Assembly (NCBI RefSeq): GCF_964204865.1
Contig: NC_135259.1
Coordinates: 18,300,974 to 18,364,973, forward strand
Direction: 5' to 3'
DNA from: Styela clava
Lineage: Eukaryota > Chordata > Ascidiacea > Stolidobranchia > Styelidae
DNA length: 64,000 bases
A program made the position numbers and the translations under genes. The notes beneath the pieces were generated by a model. That model was not told the DNA's origin. It did no database searches and worked only from the letters and a program-made list of their open reading frames with translations. Position 1 is the stretch's first letter, and the number at the start of each line of letters is the position of its first letter. Shown in pieces: positions 24,976 through 35,625 of this stretch.

Positions 24976-25494
24976 TAAGACCTTTTCTAGAGACAGGAAA
25001 ATTATTTCTTCGGTGAAAATATTTATTTTGTCCTACTATATGAAAAAAATTAAAAAATGTTTTTTTTCGATAATTTATACCTCCTCCCCAAATTGCAGCA
25101 GATCTGCTACATTGGTTAATGGCGGTAAAATATGATATCGATAGAAATTCGTAGAAACGACTGAAAAAATATGTCATATTCAAAAATTAAATGTTTTTTT
25201 TTGGTAAATTTTAACATTTTGGGAAAGAAATCATAATAGCGATTAAGTAAAGTTTGGGGTATTACATGATTTTGAGGCATAAGGGGTATATTTAGTATAT
25301 TTAAAATTGAAACCAAACTTTTCACTATATTGTTGTAGCAAATTATCAAGTTCTTAAATGCTAGCAGTTCACCGACCACAATTGAAAAACTAAAAATAAA
25401 CTATATCAACAACAAAGAAACATATCATTCAAATAACTTTAAAACAATAAACTTGAAGTCAAAGTAAAACAAAATATGGAATCGCCGAGGCTTG
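24976..25494. other. gene-free stretch at the downstream edge of the transposon block
   Basis: AT-rich. It may include the 3' untranslated end of the piggyBac relic, but no terminal inverted repeat was identified. Confidence 0.35.
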
Positions 25495-26457
25495 TTATGG
25501 AATGCCACAAAGCAATTGCGTGATTTGTTCAAACACAAATGTGCTTTGCCCTTCAAGCATTTTACGAAGGATAAACAAGATTTTACGGCAACGTTGTCTG
25601 TTCATTTCATGGTTTGGAAGGTGACAAAAGCCATCAAACTTGAAGGCTGATACTGATGTGGGACTTGTTTGATGTACCTTTTTTGCAGAGCCCAATGATG
25701 GTCTTTCCACACGCTTTCTAACCTTACAAAGGGATGATGCAATCATAGCTTGAAAATGTCTTAAATGCATACACTTGTTTTTTCCAATACATTGCCATAC
25801 AGTCCCTCTTGTATAAAAATCATATATTGAACAAAGCTATGGTTAGGGTGTGATAAAAAAAAATACATGTAATATCTCTTGCTTTTCAGCTGGTATTTAT
25901 ACAGAGAGCATATCATGTCCATGAGGTCAACACAGCCCATTGACTTGTTATATTCACCAATGACCCAAGGTCTTGGTACTAAAACATGCTCTTTTCTTAA
26001 CCGGTCGTACCTTCTAACATCTTCAAGCTCATCAGGACCATTATACGAAGAAATCACTGTTACACACTTGTTATCATACCATCTAACTAGTGATAGATTC
26101 TGAGTAGTTTCCACAACAAAAGCACCTCTTCCCTCGGTCTTCAGTTGTTTCTCAGATTTGAGAGGGGCACCATGAAGAACATTTGTCCGCATTGTTCCTA
26201 CATAGAACATGTTCCGTTGTCTAAGTTCATGAGCCATAGCAAAACCTGAAAAAAAAGTGTCTGCAAAGATTTTGAAGTTGTGTTTACTCGGCATTGAAGA
26301 ACACAGCATTTCCACAAATGCCACAATGAGAATTACCATTGTTTTCATTTGGGTCTGAACCTTTGCCCTGATATATATCGAAAAGAAATAAGTAACCACT
26401 TGAGGAGCACCTAGCCCATAGCTTAAAACCCCATTTTTGGTCTGTGCCACTAGAATC
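25495..26457 (-). pseudogene. piggyBac transposase, C-terminal half, frameshifted
   Basis: Read on the minus strand, piggyBac-family landmarks appear in order: KWGFKLWARCSSSGY and YQGKG near 26430-26350; FADTFFSGFAM near 26260; RWYDNKCVTVISSYNGP near 26085-26040; VPRPWVIGEYNKSMGCVDLMD near 25985-25925; SLYKYQLKSKRYYMYFF near 25900. A degraded C-terminal Cys-rich region with HEMNRQRC follows near 25610. These belong to the DDE transposase core (DDE_Tnp_1_7) and its zinc-binding tail. At least two frame changes occur (about 26.3 kb and 25.77 kb). The N-terminal half is missing because gypsy integrase sequence lies directly upstream in the same frame. It is non-functional as read. Confidence 0.85.
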
Positions 26458-27113
26458 CACAAATGCTTTAAGCATTTGCTGCAAGGTCTTATTCATTCTT
26501 TCACATAGACCATCCGACCTAGGATGATAAGGAGTCGTACGGGTTTTATCAATTTCGAATAAGGAACACATATGCTTAAACAAATGAGATTCAAAATTAA
26601 CCTCTGGTCACAATGAATAATTCGTGGAGTACCAAATCTACTATAAAATTCCGTTACAAGTACATAGGCTGTAGTACTGGCTTTTTGATTAGGCAAAGGA
26701 TAAGCCTAAACCCATTTAGTAAAATAGTCTGTGACTACTAACAGATGTTCATTGCCCCGTTCAGTTTTAGGTAAAGGACCCACAAAATCAAAACTAATTC
26801 TGAGAAGTAGCTCAGTACAAATCATTTTACACAATTCTGCACGTCGTTTCCCATGAGGGCTTTTGGTAGCAGTGCAAGCGTTACAATAACGACACCAAGA
26901 AGATACTTGACTGTGCATTCTAGGCCAATAAAATCGTTCCCTCAATTTTTTATAAGTTCGTTCTTTACCCAAATGTCCACCAGTACGCAACTCATGGAGT
27001 TGTCGGTACATTTCGCGACGCAAAACTAAAGGCAACACAATTTGAAAAATGGATTTCCCTACAGGCGCGGATGGCAAAAACTGGCGATGAAGCACTCCAT
27101 CGATGACTCTCAA
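26457..27113 (-). pseudogene. gypsy integrase, truncated
   Basis: The N-terminal HHCC zinc-binding module is visible (HELRTGGHLGKERTYKKL, then CRYCNAC near 26880). The catalytic core has a first Asp in SFDFVGPLP (near 26780), a second Asp in the degraded FGTPRIIHCDQR (near 26625) and the Glu in GLCERMNKTLQQ (near 26505). Frames change between these pieces. The core then stops at about 26457, where piggyBac sequence continues without a stop. The C-terminal integrase domain is absent. Confidence 0.85.
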
Positions 27114-27275
27114 TAATTTCCACTGGCTGCACAGGATTCAAACTTCTCTGGAGAAAAACAAGAGTTCTGCAGCTGGAGGTGGTTGATCCAACGTTTCCTT
27201 CATTGTCAGTACTTTAGAGATGTTATCGTCCTTCATCTGCATCTCACGCATATCGGTCAATGAATACGAAGCGAG

Positions 27276-28053
27276 TCATTCCATAGATTTACCATGACTC
27301 GGTTGCAAAGCAGCAACTTTGACAGTTTCCAATTCACACGGCTGATCACCATTCCCACAACTAGTGCAGGAATCACGCTCACATCGGCGACGAATACGAC
27401 TCAAACCATCAGCATTGCCATGCTTGTAACCAGCACGATGTTCAACTGTAAAATCGTAAGTGTCCAGAACTGATATCCAACGAGCTACCATACCTTCCGG
27501 ATCTTTAAAATTCAGAAGCCAACGTAGTGAAGCATGGTCAGTTCTCAGTTTGAAATGTCGACCCCACAGGAAATGACAAAAATGTTTGACCCTCCACTGC
27601 AACGCAAAAAGTTCGATACGTTGCACAATATCTCTTCTGCGCCCTGTTAAGGGTAACGCTGGCATATGCAATGACTTTTTCCTCGCCATTCTGAATTTGA
27701 CTTAAAACTGCGCCAGCTCCAAAACCAGAACAATCAGTATCTAATATGAATTCGTCTCCATCTTCCTGTGGAAATGATAAAACAGGAGCACGAACTAAAA
27801 GTTCTTTCAAGCGAAGAAATGCGATATCACACTGCTTTGTCCAAGCAAATTCTACTTTCTTCTTCGTCAGATGAACAAGAGGATGTGCAATGGTAGAAAA
27901 ATCTTCAACAAATTGTCTGTAATAATTACAAAATCCAAGAAATGACTGCAATTTTTTGACATTAGCAGGCTTGGGCCAACCATGAACAGCAGCAATTTTT
28001 CCATCGCTACAGCTTACACCATATTCAGATATTACATGTCCCAAATATTTCAC
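27276..28053 (-). pseudogene. gypsy reverse transcriptase thumb and RNase H
   Basis: YLGHVISEYGV and QSFLGFCNYYRQFVEDFS mark the end of the polymerase and its connection. FILDTDCSGFGAGAVLSQ carries the first RNase H Asp residues. FKLRTDHASLRWLL and EHRAGYKHGNADGLSR are the distal RNase H motifs. The upstream and downstream halves lie in two overlapping frames (switch near 27.6 kb), so the copy is broken. Confidence 0.88.
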
Positions 28054-28091
28054 TTTACGACGAAAAAGTTTACACTTCTCTGGCTTGAATT

Positions 28092-29600
28092 TCAGTCCAG
28101 CAGCACGAATTCGTATAAAACGTAACGTAAACTGCTCATGGCCAGATCAAAGTTTTCTCCATAGGACAAAATATCATCCAAGAATGCAAGACAAATTTTC
28201 CATAGAATTCCAGTCAAAACTTTGTCTATTAAACGCTGGAAGCAAGATGGCGCATTGGCCAGACCGAAGGCAAGAACACGAAATTGAAAATGATTATTTC
28301 CTGGCAAGCTGAATGCTGTTTTTTCCCGATCTTCTGGGTCGAGTTCTACTTGCCAGTACCCACTCGCCAAGTCCAACGATGAAAACCACTTTGCTTTACC
28401 CAATGCATCCAAAATATCATCAAATCTTGGCAAACTGTAGGCATCTTTGATGGTTACCAGATTAATTTTCCGAAATCGATACAAAAACGACAACTTCCGT
28501 CTTTCTTGGGAACGAGAACAATAGGCGAATTATAGGGGCTTTCACTCGGTTCTATTACACCTTGATCAAGCATGCTCTGCACTTGTTTCTCTGCGATTTC
28601 TCTTTTCGCCCATCCCATACGTCGTGGTGGAACTTTGATTGGTTCAGATGTTGACGTTTTAATCTTATGTTTGACTACAGAAGTTCGTCCCAGTTTGCCA
28701 TCAGGACCAGCAAAAACATCCTGAAATTCAACTAGTAAATCATGAACACTTTGACGTTGTTCCACCGTTAAATCTTCTGGATCGTCGACGAGCTTCTTTA
28801 AATGTTCAGGTAGTTCCCTGGTGTCCATGACATCACCAGGCACCACTTGTTCCTGAGAAGAGACAGTCAGGTTTTCTCTTGGGCATAGTAATCCGATAAG
28901 CAAATCCGGAGGTATTTCTACCGCTTCCTTGCTAACATTGACCACCATGAGAGGCACTAAAGAGCATGAGGCGTCCACCACTCCGAGAAAGAAAAAAAAA
29001 ACACGATGGCCATACTCGCTCTCAAACACACACGCAGCTTCTGCCACAGCTATGACGTCACTATTGAGTGTCCGCGGACAATTCAAACGACCATAAATCA
29101 CAATCTCACTCTCTCTGGCAACAGTCACACATTTATCTACAACAATTCTACAACTAGGAACAGACGAAACAGGCTTAGTCAGAGAAACAGTTTTACCATC
29201 AACCTCCATTTGGCCTACAGACATATGCAAAACACAGTCATGCTCTTGGAAATAATCCATACCAAGCAAACCATAGGGGGCACCAAGATCAGCAATAATC
29301 ACTCTCTGAACAGCACTAACAGAATCAATATAATACAAGTCAACACAAGTCAACCATACCACGAGCTTTCAGATAAGTACCATTAGCAGTTTGAAAACAA
29401 ACATCACAAGGAGACAAATCACACTCCTTCCCACCAATAGAACAAACAACTGCATAATCTATAAGCGTAGCAGCACTACCAGAATCAATAAGAAAACGTA
29501 CAGTAAGGCCATTCACATCAACCATAGCATACCAGCTAGTGGATAATCTCAAAGAACAAATCAAATTATCAAAATCATGGTCTATGCATACATTCGTCAT
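28092..29600 (-). pseudogene. gypsy protease and reverse transcriptase
   Basis: The retropepsin motif FLIDSGSAATLID lies near 29490, and GLLGMDYF near 29265 is the matching second protease motif. The polymerase starts with VIEPSESPYNSPIVLVPKKD near 28530 and contains KWFSSLDLASGYWQ near 28380. The catalytic box reads FLDD in LAFLDDILSYG near 28160, where YXDD is usual. Frame changes occur near 29.35 kb, 28.47 kb and 28.1 kb. Confidence 0.9.
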
Positions 29601-29725
29601 CTTTCCAGTAGCAACTGAGGACCCCCGTGCTACTGATTTATGTATAAAGGCATATCATTATTCTTGGGAGCAGGGTGAAACTGGGGAATATTACCACCAT
29701 CACGAGGAGTTTGGCCATTCCCACC

Positions 29726-31149
29726 CTAGGCAGAATTGGAGCTATTCCCTGGTGAAAAATTTCCTACAGGGCCACTGGCCGTTTGCTGGGCCGAATAAGC
29801 AGAAGGATGCGAATTCTGTGGAACATAATATCGAACACCCAGCTGTGTGACCTCTGCCATGACATCTCTGGCACTGGTTCTCAGAGCAATTCCTACGTAT
29901 GTGACCCTTGGCACCACAGCCATAACAAGTAATCCTTCATTCCTACGCCCACCCTTCTGACGGGAAAATCGGGGTTGAGGAGCTTTGTCAAACATAGCAC
30001 GAAAACTGTCAAGCATCTGTTTAATATCATTCGGCAGCTTAATAAATTCAGATTCACACACACCATCATCACGCTCAGAATTATTTACAACAGCTACCAT
30101 GGGCTTACTAGCACGATTAAAACCAGGTGCACTGTGCGTAGCAACCATAGAATGACATACATCAGCCACAGTAATTAATTCATTCAAACTCTGAGTCTGC
30201 CTGATGGTCAAAGTCTTACACATCTCAAAATCAGGGAAACCTGAAATGAAACGCTGCTTAATCAGATTTTCACGAGCAATAACATACAAAGAAGGATAAG
30301 CCTTCCTTGACAATGCGCGGGGGAAAGTAGCATATTCCGTTGGTGTCTCAGTGGCCAACTTCTTCCTGTTATTAAACAGAGTAGCAAAGTATGACTCCTT
30401 ACCCTCTGGATAATAACGCTTTTCCAAGTGACTCACTGCAACACTCAAACTGTGTCTATCGGGAAAAGATAATTCATTCAACAAGGACAAAGTCTTCCCA
30501 CGCATACATGCAGCAAAATGTACACCAGCAATTTGATCAGTCCATCCATTACAGGGAGTAATAGATGAAAAATGACACAAATAATCATCCAAAGACATAC
30601 CATCACCATTAAAAGTATCAGGCTGTCCATACTCATACTAATATTCATACCAAAAGGAACTGCCTTGTAATCAGTAACATTACCATTCATACTTGCATGC
30701 ATAGATGTAGACTGGTCAACCACACACTCATCAGCAAAATTCAATTTTTTAATAGTACCGGTACCATTTATCAAACATTCATTATCAGTCAGGTTCACCA
30801 TTCCTATCAACACTCTTGGGCACCTCAGGGGTTTTCAGAATAGGTTTAGGAATAAATTATGGCACCTCACCCTGAGCCATGGCCTCGTCAATGCTCTCCA
30901 GACGGCATACAACCCGTTCGAGTACTTCCTTCATGCCAAAATCTCTTTCTTCAAGTTGTATAACACTCTTGGCTTGACTACTTTCAGTTGAGACAAAGCA
31001 TCTTGCAGTTGTCTAGCCAGTTCTTTATTTTCAGCTTCCAGTGATTTATTCTTTTCTTCAATTTCTTTGTTTTTGGTTTCCATCTGGGCAATTTTATCCC
31101 ATATTACATTTCGTTCCTGGTCGCAATTCTTTCTTCGGTGTGACATCAT
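29726..31149 (-). pseudogene. gypsy Gag with coiled coil and CCHC knuckles
   Basis: The probable start region (31149 downward) encodes MMSHRRKNCDQERN followed by a Lys/Glu-rich coiled coil (EIEEKNKSLEAENKELARQL). The capsid-like part reads from about 30610 to 29960 and includes SLDDYLCHFSSITPCNGW and VSHLEKRYYPEGKESYFATL. In a shifted frame at about 29853-29929 are two zinc knuckles, CYGCGAKGHIRRNC and CQRCHGRGHTAGC. The intervening stretch (about 30930-30640) is broken. Confidence 0.8.
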
Positions 31150-31760
31150 GAACTTTTAATCAAAAAATCGTCTGACTTTTCAATTCTGGCGCTTGCTCGT
31201 CAATTTGCAACGGTACGACTTAACCGGAATACCGGTAGGTGCTCGCCACTAATACAGTCTAGTAATACTGTAATAATTAGTTCAGAAGATCCAATGTGCT
31301 GCAAAGACACACAAGTAGGTTCGAAGTTCACGATGCAAACGAAGAGACTTTATTAAAATAGTGTAAAATCCACGCTTAAAGCAGATAAAATAAGAGCGAC
31401 AAAATACGGTCCTTACTCAGCGACAGCAAAAGCAAGAAAAAGAGACACTGCGAATCCGAAGCAGTTCACATATGCAGTGGTGGTTGGAGTCGAGTAACTG
31501 AATACAACTATTGGGCGAATTAGGGCTCAGACTCCACACACCAATGCATATGCAATAACCAGACAAGAAATATAAATAAAATAATAAACAATAAAAAAAA
31601 GTACAACTCCAGTCCCGCCACAGCTGACAAAACATCAGCAACACTAAACACAACTGACAACTGAAAAAAAAATATGAAAATAATGTTATACTGCCATATA
31701 AATGTTCTAAGATATGAAATAACCCTGAATAACACTTGATTCTGCTGTTATATCAACTTT
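31150..31760 (-). repeat. candidate 5' LTR and leader of the gypsy element
   Basis: It lies immediately upstream (minus strand) of Gag and has an AATAAA polyadenylation signal near 31350, as expected in the R region. TG and CA ends and a primer-binding site could not be fixed, and there is no second LTR for comparison. Confidence 0.35.
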
Positions 31761-32194
31761 TCCTATCCAAAAACAATCTATTTACGGGTTACAATATCTT
31801 TTGAATACACTCAAAAATTTTACCACTATTAACCAGAGTACCATATCTGCTATCATAAAATTATTCACTTGACTGCACAACCACAAAATTTGTTTTATTG
31901 CAATAAACTGTTCCTAGTCATAATATAGAAGCTGTACTTTACGTAAGACCTAAAATTTTCACTAGTCTGTAGGTCTTGTGTCCTAAATTACAGCCGGAAT
32001 TTACTTCAGTTGAAGAAGGTTCACCAGATCCCGGAGTGGCCATTTTGAAATGCCGACCACTAGGCGGTGAGTTGGTGCCATCTGGTGGTATTGCAGAACT
32101 TGGCTATTATAGCACATTGTTTACGTTGGAAATTTTGGTGGAAAGTCGAAATGGCGTCCGAGATGTCGAATCACAAATCGTTGGTTAATAGAGG
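31761..32194. other. gene-free stretch with a G+C-richer patch
   Basis: About 32000-32180 is richer in G+C than its surroundings and open in one plus frame for 70 codons. It could be a remnant of the piggyBac 5' end or an old exon. No motif supports either. Confidence 0.3.
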
Positions 32195-32350
32195 GTTAAA
32201 CGTTCACCATCTGACGCTTTTTTTAATAGTATTAGAGTTACGGTGAAATGCTATTCAAACGTTCAACGTGTTATGCTTTTCAATAGTATGGAAATGACGG
32301 TAAAAATCGATTTGAACATTTAAACATGACTGAAATTTTTAACAGTATTT
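32195..32350. repeat. minisatellite, about 61 bp units (right part)
   Basis: TATTAGAGTTACGGTGAAAT, GCTATTCAAACGTTCAACG and the following diverged unit match the array at 24625-24975 in the same orientation. Confidence 0.75.
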
Positions 32351-32412
32351 TATACCTGGTAAAGTGTCAGTCAATAAAAGGTTTAAATACCGTTCCGCCA
32401 TAACTTCTATAC

Positions 32413-32637
32413 TGTTGAAAATTGGGTACTCTCGTAGTGTGTGTACAGGGCTAGGGTTAGGCCATAATTTTATTCCTATTTTCCCTATTTTAGTTCTATT
32501 ACGAGTTCGGTGACTGTCTGTGTTAACCAAGTGAATATACCCTCTGTCCATAGGTTTCAGTTCCTTTACACAACTTGATGTAAAGAAGGCGAACAAAATT
32601 AATTACCTCCATGTTGGTACTCACACTTCTGGAGCGC
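32413..32637. mobile_element. GGCGCTCC-family MITE, diverged subfamily, about 225 bp
   Basis: The left end is GGGTACTCTCGTAGTGTG. The right end is CACACTTCTGGAGCGCC, the family terminus. The centre matches the copy at 14990-15194 in inverse orientation. The target duplication is not clear. Confidence 0.7.
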
Positions 32638-32741
32638 CAACTTTTTTGTTTCACACTTTTTATATCGTCTAAATTCATGTGAATGTATTTACTGCATGCA
32701 AAAATTTGTTTTGTAGTGATAATTCATTTCAACACAAAATA

Positions 32742-33050
32742 AACGAGAATATTGGTCAGAGACCGAAGACTTATCGATCGAAAGTCAGGGGATCCCCAAA
32801 ACAGCACTCTTACTCCATAGTGACACCTTGTGTCCCATCACTAATTAAATAATAACTCGCTATTCATACGACATAATTCGCCCGAAATCAATAGGCTTCT
32901 GGTCCGAGATAAGATGAATGCACATGCGAAATCTGGTGCAAATTCGATCTTGCTTTCGTGAGATATCGCGGGCATCTAACAGACAAACAGACATACAGAC
33001 AGACAGACAAATACCTATCAACATACTTACCGATTAAAAAATCGATAAGT
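32742..33050 (+). repeat. interspersed repeat (GGTCAGAGACCGAAGACTTA family)
   Basis: A full-length relative of 18131-18423, with the CAGACATACAGACAGACAGA microsatellite and the terminal CTTACCGATT and ATCGATAAGTAATAA. It ends exactly where the tRNA array spacer begins. Confidence 0.75.
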
Positions 33051-33193
33051 AATAAATCAGCTGCATACAGAAGACGGAAATGCGTAAAGCTTTTTAAATA
33101 CTGACCATGAAAACTACGTGGATATTAATGCAGTGGTGCTGAAATAGGTTTAACACTAATTTTTAAATTATTTATTATGCTATGGAATTGATA

Positions 33194-33265
33194 TCTCAGA
33201 TGGTTTAGGGGTTAGGATTCCTTGCTTTCACCCAGGCGGCCTGTGTTCAATTTCCTGTCTGGGAA
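33194..33265 (+). pseudogene. tRNA-Glu (TTC) pseudogene, first of the array
   Basis: 72 nt long. The acceptor is TCTCAGA, the anticodon stem has a mismatch (CCTTG/CCAGG), and the B box is degraded to GTTCAATTTC. Probably silent. Confidence 0.7.
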
Positions 33266-33605
33266 CCTTTTTATTCATCAAAATTCTGTCAGTTTTCGTT
33301 CCAAAACATCAGAAAGTGAATGAAGGAAGCTTAACACTACAGTCTATATACATAGAGCGACATAAGAATATGAGTAGCAAAATAAATAAATTAGCTGCTT
33401 ACAGAAGGCTGAAATACATAAAGTGTTCTAAACTACATAAATATTAATTCAGTAGTGCTAAAATAAGTTAACGATTGTTAACGAAGTGAAGTTAACGGAC
33501 TATTTCTCAAAAAATAGTAGATTTTTTCCAAGGGAACAGAACGAGAGAGAGAGAAAAATTACAATCTATTAATTTTGTAAAGAAAAACAGTATAGAACAA
33601 GATAA

Positions 33606-33697
33606 CGTCCCTGGGTGGGCTCGAACCACCAACCTTTCGGTAACCCTCACTATGTGAGATAACAGCCGAACGCGCTGACCAATTGCGCCACAGAGAC
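33606..33697 (-). tRNA. tRNA-Asn (GTT) with 18-nt intron
   Basis: The 74-nt mature tRNA has acceptor GTCTCTG/CAGGGAC with discriminator G, anticodon stem TTCGG/CCGAA, anticodon GTT and T arm GGTGG/CCACC. An 18-nt intron (33642-33659, TCTCACATAGTGAGGGTT) sits between positions 37 and 38. Its centre can form a CTCAC/GTGAG hairpin. C32 can pair with G at intron position -3, the anticodon-intron pair used by eukaryotic splicing endonuclease. Unlike later copies it is not followed by a tRNA-Glu fragment, so it may be closest to the founder. Confidence 0.9.
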
Positions 33698-33830
33698 GGA
33701 AACGGGTAAGGGCATGTTAAGTTGCAAAATAATACATGGATATTAATTCAGTGGTACTAAAATAAGTTAACACTAATTCATTTTTAAAACATTTATCAGC
33801 TTAATAATTCATATCCTAGATGGTCTAGGG

Positions 33831-34601
33831 CAGTGGCGTAGCAAGACTCTTCTGCCCCCCGCAAAAATATTTCGTGGAAATGACCCTAAAAACTCTCGGA
33901 AATAAGCTAAAACAACGTTTTTTTTTTATTTCGTCAAAAAGCATAACATGTCGCTATATGAAGGCTATGGTAACCTGAAATGTGCGCTTTCGTGCTTTCG
34001 CGTTAGCAAACTCAACCACCATCTTCGTCATATCAATTTTTTCAATTTGCTTCAAAAATCAGTAGCTTATCTGTTATAATTGTCGTGAAACTTTTGGAAG
34101 AAAATTCATTCGCGTCGCCGCCATCACTTTTGGAGATTGAACACGTATCTGTTTTTTTACCGATACTACCGGTGCTAGGCCTAATTCCTCCTCAGTTACG
34201 TTCGGTATTCCCAAGTCTACTTGTTACAAATTTTGGTTTAAATATTTCGTTTATCTTGGTTCCTTTGATTTTTTTCATACGTTCCTCCTCTTCTGCCCTT
34301 TTTCTTCGTTTCTCTGCGCCACTGAGAGGTTTTGTCTTCGACGTCATTCTGACAGCTTTCGTAATTGTGCCGGTACGATCAAACCACACGGCGCCGAAAA
34401 TCGACGACTCCGGCATTGTTACGTAACAATACGATTTGAGCAGAACTAAAATCAACATTATAATTAGATGTGCATTACTGGATTTGCAATGAAGCGTTTG
34501 GTTTTGCAGCTTAAATTTCTAAATTCTAACAGGTTGGGCCCCCTTTGTGCTGTGGGCTCCCCGCGACCGCGGGGGCTGCGGGGGTGGATGCTACGCCACT
34601 G
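33831..34601. mobile_element. hAT element, internally deleted, inserted in tRNA-Glu
   Basis: The ends are CAGTGGCGTAGC and GCTACGCCACTG, perfect 12-bp inverted repeats. GTCTAGGG is duplicated at 33823-33830 and 34602-34609. A minus-strand remnant of the transposase N-terminus remains; the catalytic part is deleted, so the copy is non-autonomous. Confidence 0.95.
34192..34347 (-). pseudogene. hAT transposase N-terminal remnant
   Basis: From an ATG at 34347 the frame reads MTSKTKPLSGAEKRRKRAEE, then a Lys-rich segment ending GTKINEIFKP. The LSGAEKRR...K...FF-type opening is typical of hAT transposases of the ZMYM/DUF4371 type. A stop follows at 34192 and no BED finger, dimerisation or catalytic region is present. 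Confidence 0.6.
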
Positions 34602-34912
34602 GTCTAGGGGTTAGGATTCCTGGCTTTCACCCAGGCGGCCCGGGTTCGATTCCCGGTCTGGGAACCTTTTCATCGAGCAAAGATCTGTCAGTGTTCGTTT
34701 TGAAACGCCAGAAAGTGAAGGATGGAAGTTTCACCTTACAGTCTATATGCATAAAGCGACTAAAGAATATGGTAGCAAAATAAATAATTTAGCCGCTTAC
34801 AGAAGGCAGAAATACATAAAGCGTTTTTAAACTACATGGATATTAATTCAGTGGTCCTGAAATAAGTTAAAACTAATTCATTTTAAAATATTTATCAGCC
34901 TATGAATGCATA

Positions 34913-34984
34913 TCCCATATCGTCTAGGGGCTAGGATTCCAGGCTCTCACCCAGGCGACCCCGGTTCGATACCCGGTCTGGGAA
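34913..34984 (+). tRNA. tRNA-Glu (CTC), degenerate
   Basis: 72 nt. The acceptor has one mismatch (TCCCATA) and the anticodon stem one (CCAGG/CCAGG). Possibly inactive. It duplicates as 37984. Confidence 0.6.
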
Positions 34985-35135
34985 TCATTTTTATCCAGCA
35001 AAGATCTGTCAGTTTTTGTTGCGAAACTCTAGAAAATGAATGATGGAAGCTTCACATTATAGTCTATATACATAGAACGACTATTAAAAATATGATAGCG
35101 AAATAAATGAATTAGCTACTTACTGAATTAGCTAC

Positions 35136-35150
35136 TTCCCGGTCTGGGAA
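35136..35150 (+). pseudogene. tRNA-Glu 3' terminal fragment
   Basis: Only TTCCCGGTCTGGGAA remains, joined to spacer GAATTAGCTAC. The same junction recurs at 38206, 3070 bp away. Confidence 0.7.
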
Positions 35151-35318
35151 CCTTTTTGTCGAGCAAATATCTTTCAGTTTTTGTTGCGAAACGATAGGAA
35201 GTGAATGATGGAAGCTTTACACCACAGTCTATGTACATAAAGCGATATTAATCCAGTGGTACTGAAACAAGTTAACACTAATTCTTTTTTAAAATATTTA
35301 TCAGCTTAAGAATTCATA

Positions 35319-35390
35319 TCCCAGATGGTCTAGGGGTTAGGATTCTTGGCTCTCACCCAGGCGGCCCGGGTTTGATTCCAGGTCTGGGAA
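35319..35390 (+). tRNA. tRNA-Glu (CTC), B-box variant
   Basis: 72 nt with a paired acceptor. The T loop is TTTGATT (C56 changed to T) with a T-stem mismatch, so promoter strength is doubtful. Confidence 0.6.
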
Positions 35391-35625
35391 CATTTTTATC
35401 CAGCAAAGATATGTCAGTTTTTGTTGCGAAACTCTTTATATGAATATGGAAGCTTTACACTATAGTCTATATACATAGAGCATTGTAGCGAAATAAATGA
35501 ATTAGCTATTTACAGAAGGCAGAAATACATAAAGCGTTTTATACTACATTGATATTAATTCAGTGGTGCTAAAACAAGTTTACACCAATTCATTTTTAAA
35601 ATATTAATCAGCGTATGAATTCATA

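Larger units (their letters stand above)
26457..31760 (-). mobile_element. Ty3/gypsy LTR retrotransposon, decayed, 3' truncated
   Basis: Gag, protease, reverse transcriptase, RNase H and integrase occur in the order typical of Ty3/gypsy, read right to left. Stops and frameshifts break the polyprotein in several places. The element ends abruptly in the integrase core, with no 3' LTR. The 5' boundary is uncertain, as a candidate LTR lies in about 31150-31760. Confidence 0.9.
33814..34664 (+). pseudogene. tRNA-Glu (TTC) gene split by a hAT insertion
   Basis: Nucleotides 1-17 are at 33814-33830 and 18-72 are at 34610-34664. A 771-bp hAT element and its 8-bp target duplication lie between them, in the D arm within the A box. 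The distal half is consensus-perfect, so the gene was probably intact before insertion. Confidence 0.92.

Noticed and set aside
25879-26103. 74-codon plus-strand open frame
   Set aside because: It is antisense to the piggyBac transposase.
29006-30178. Plus-strand open frames of 67-126 codons within 29-30.2 kb
   Set aside because: They are antisense shadows of gypsy gag and protease.
34085-34426. 113-codon hydrophobic plus-strand open frame
   Set aside because: It is antisense to the hAT transposase remnant, which shows a recognisable family motif.
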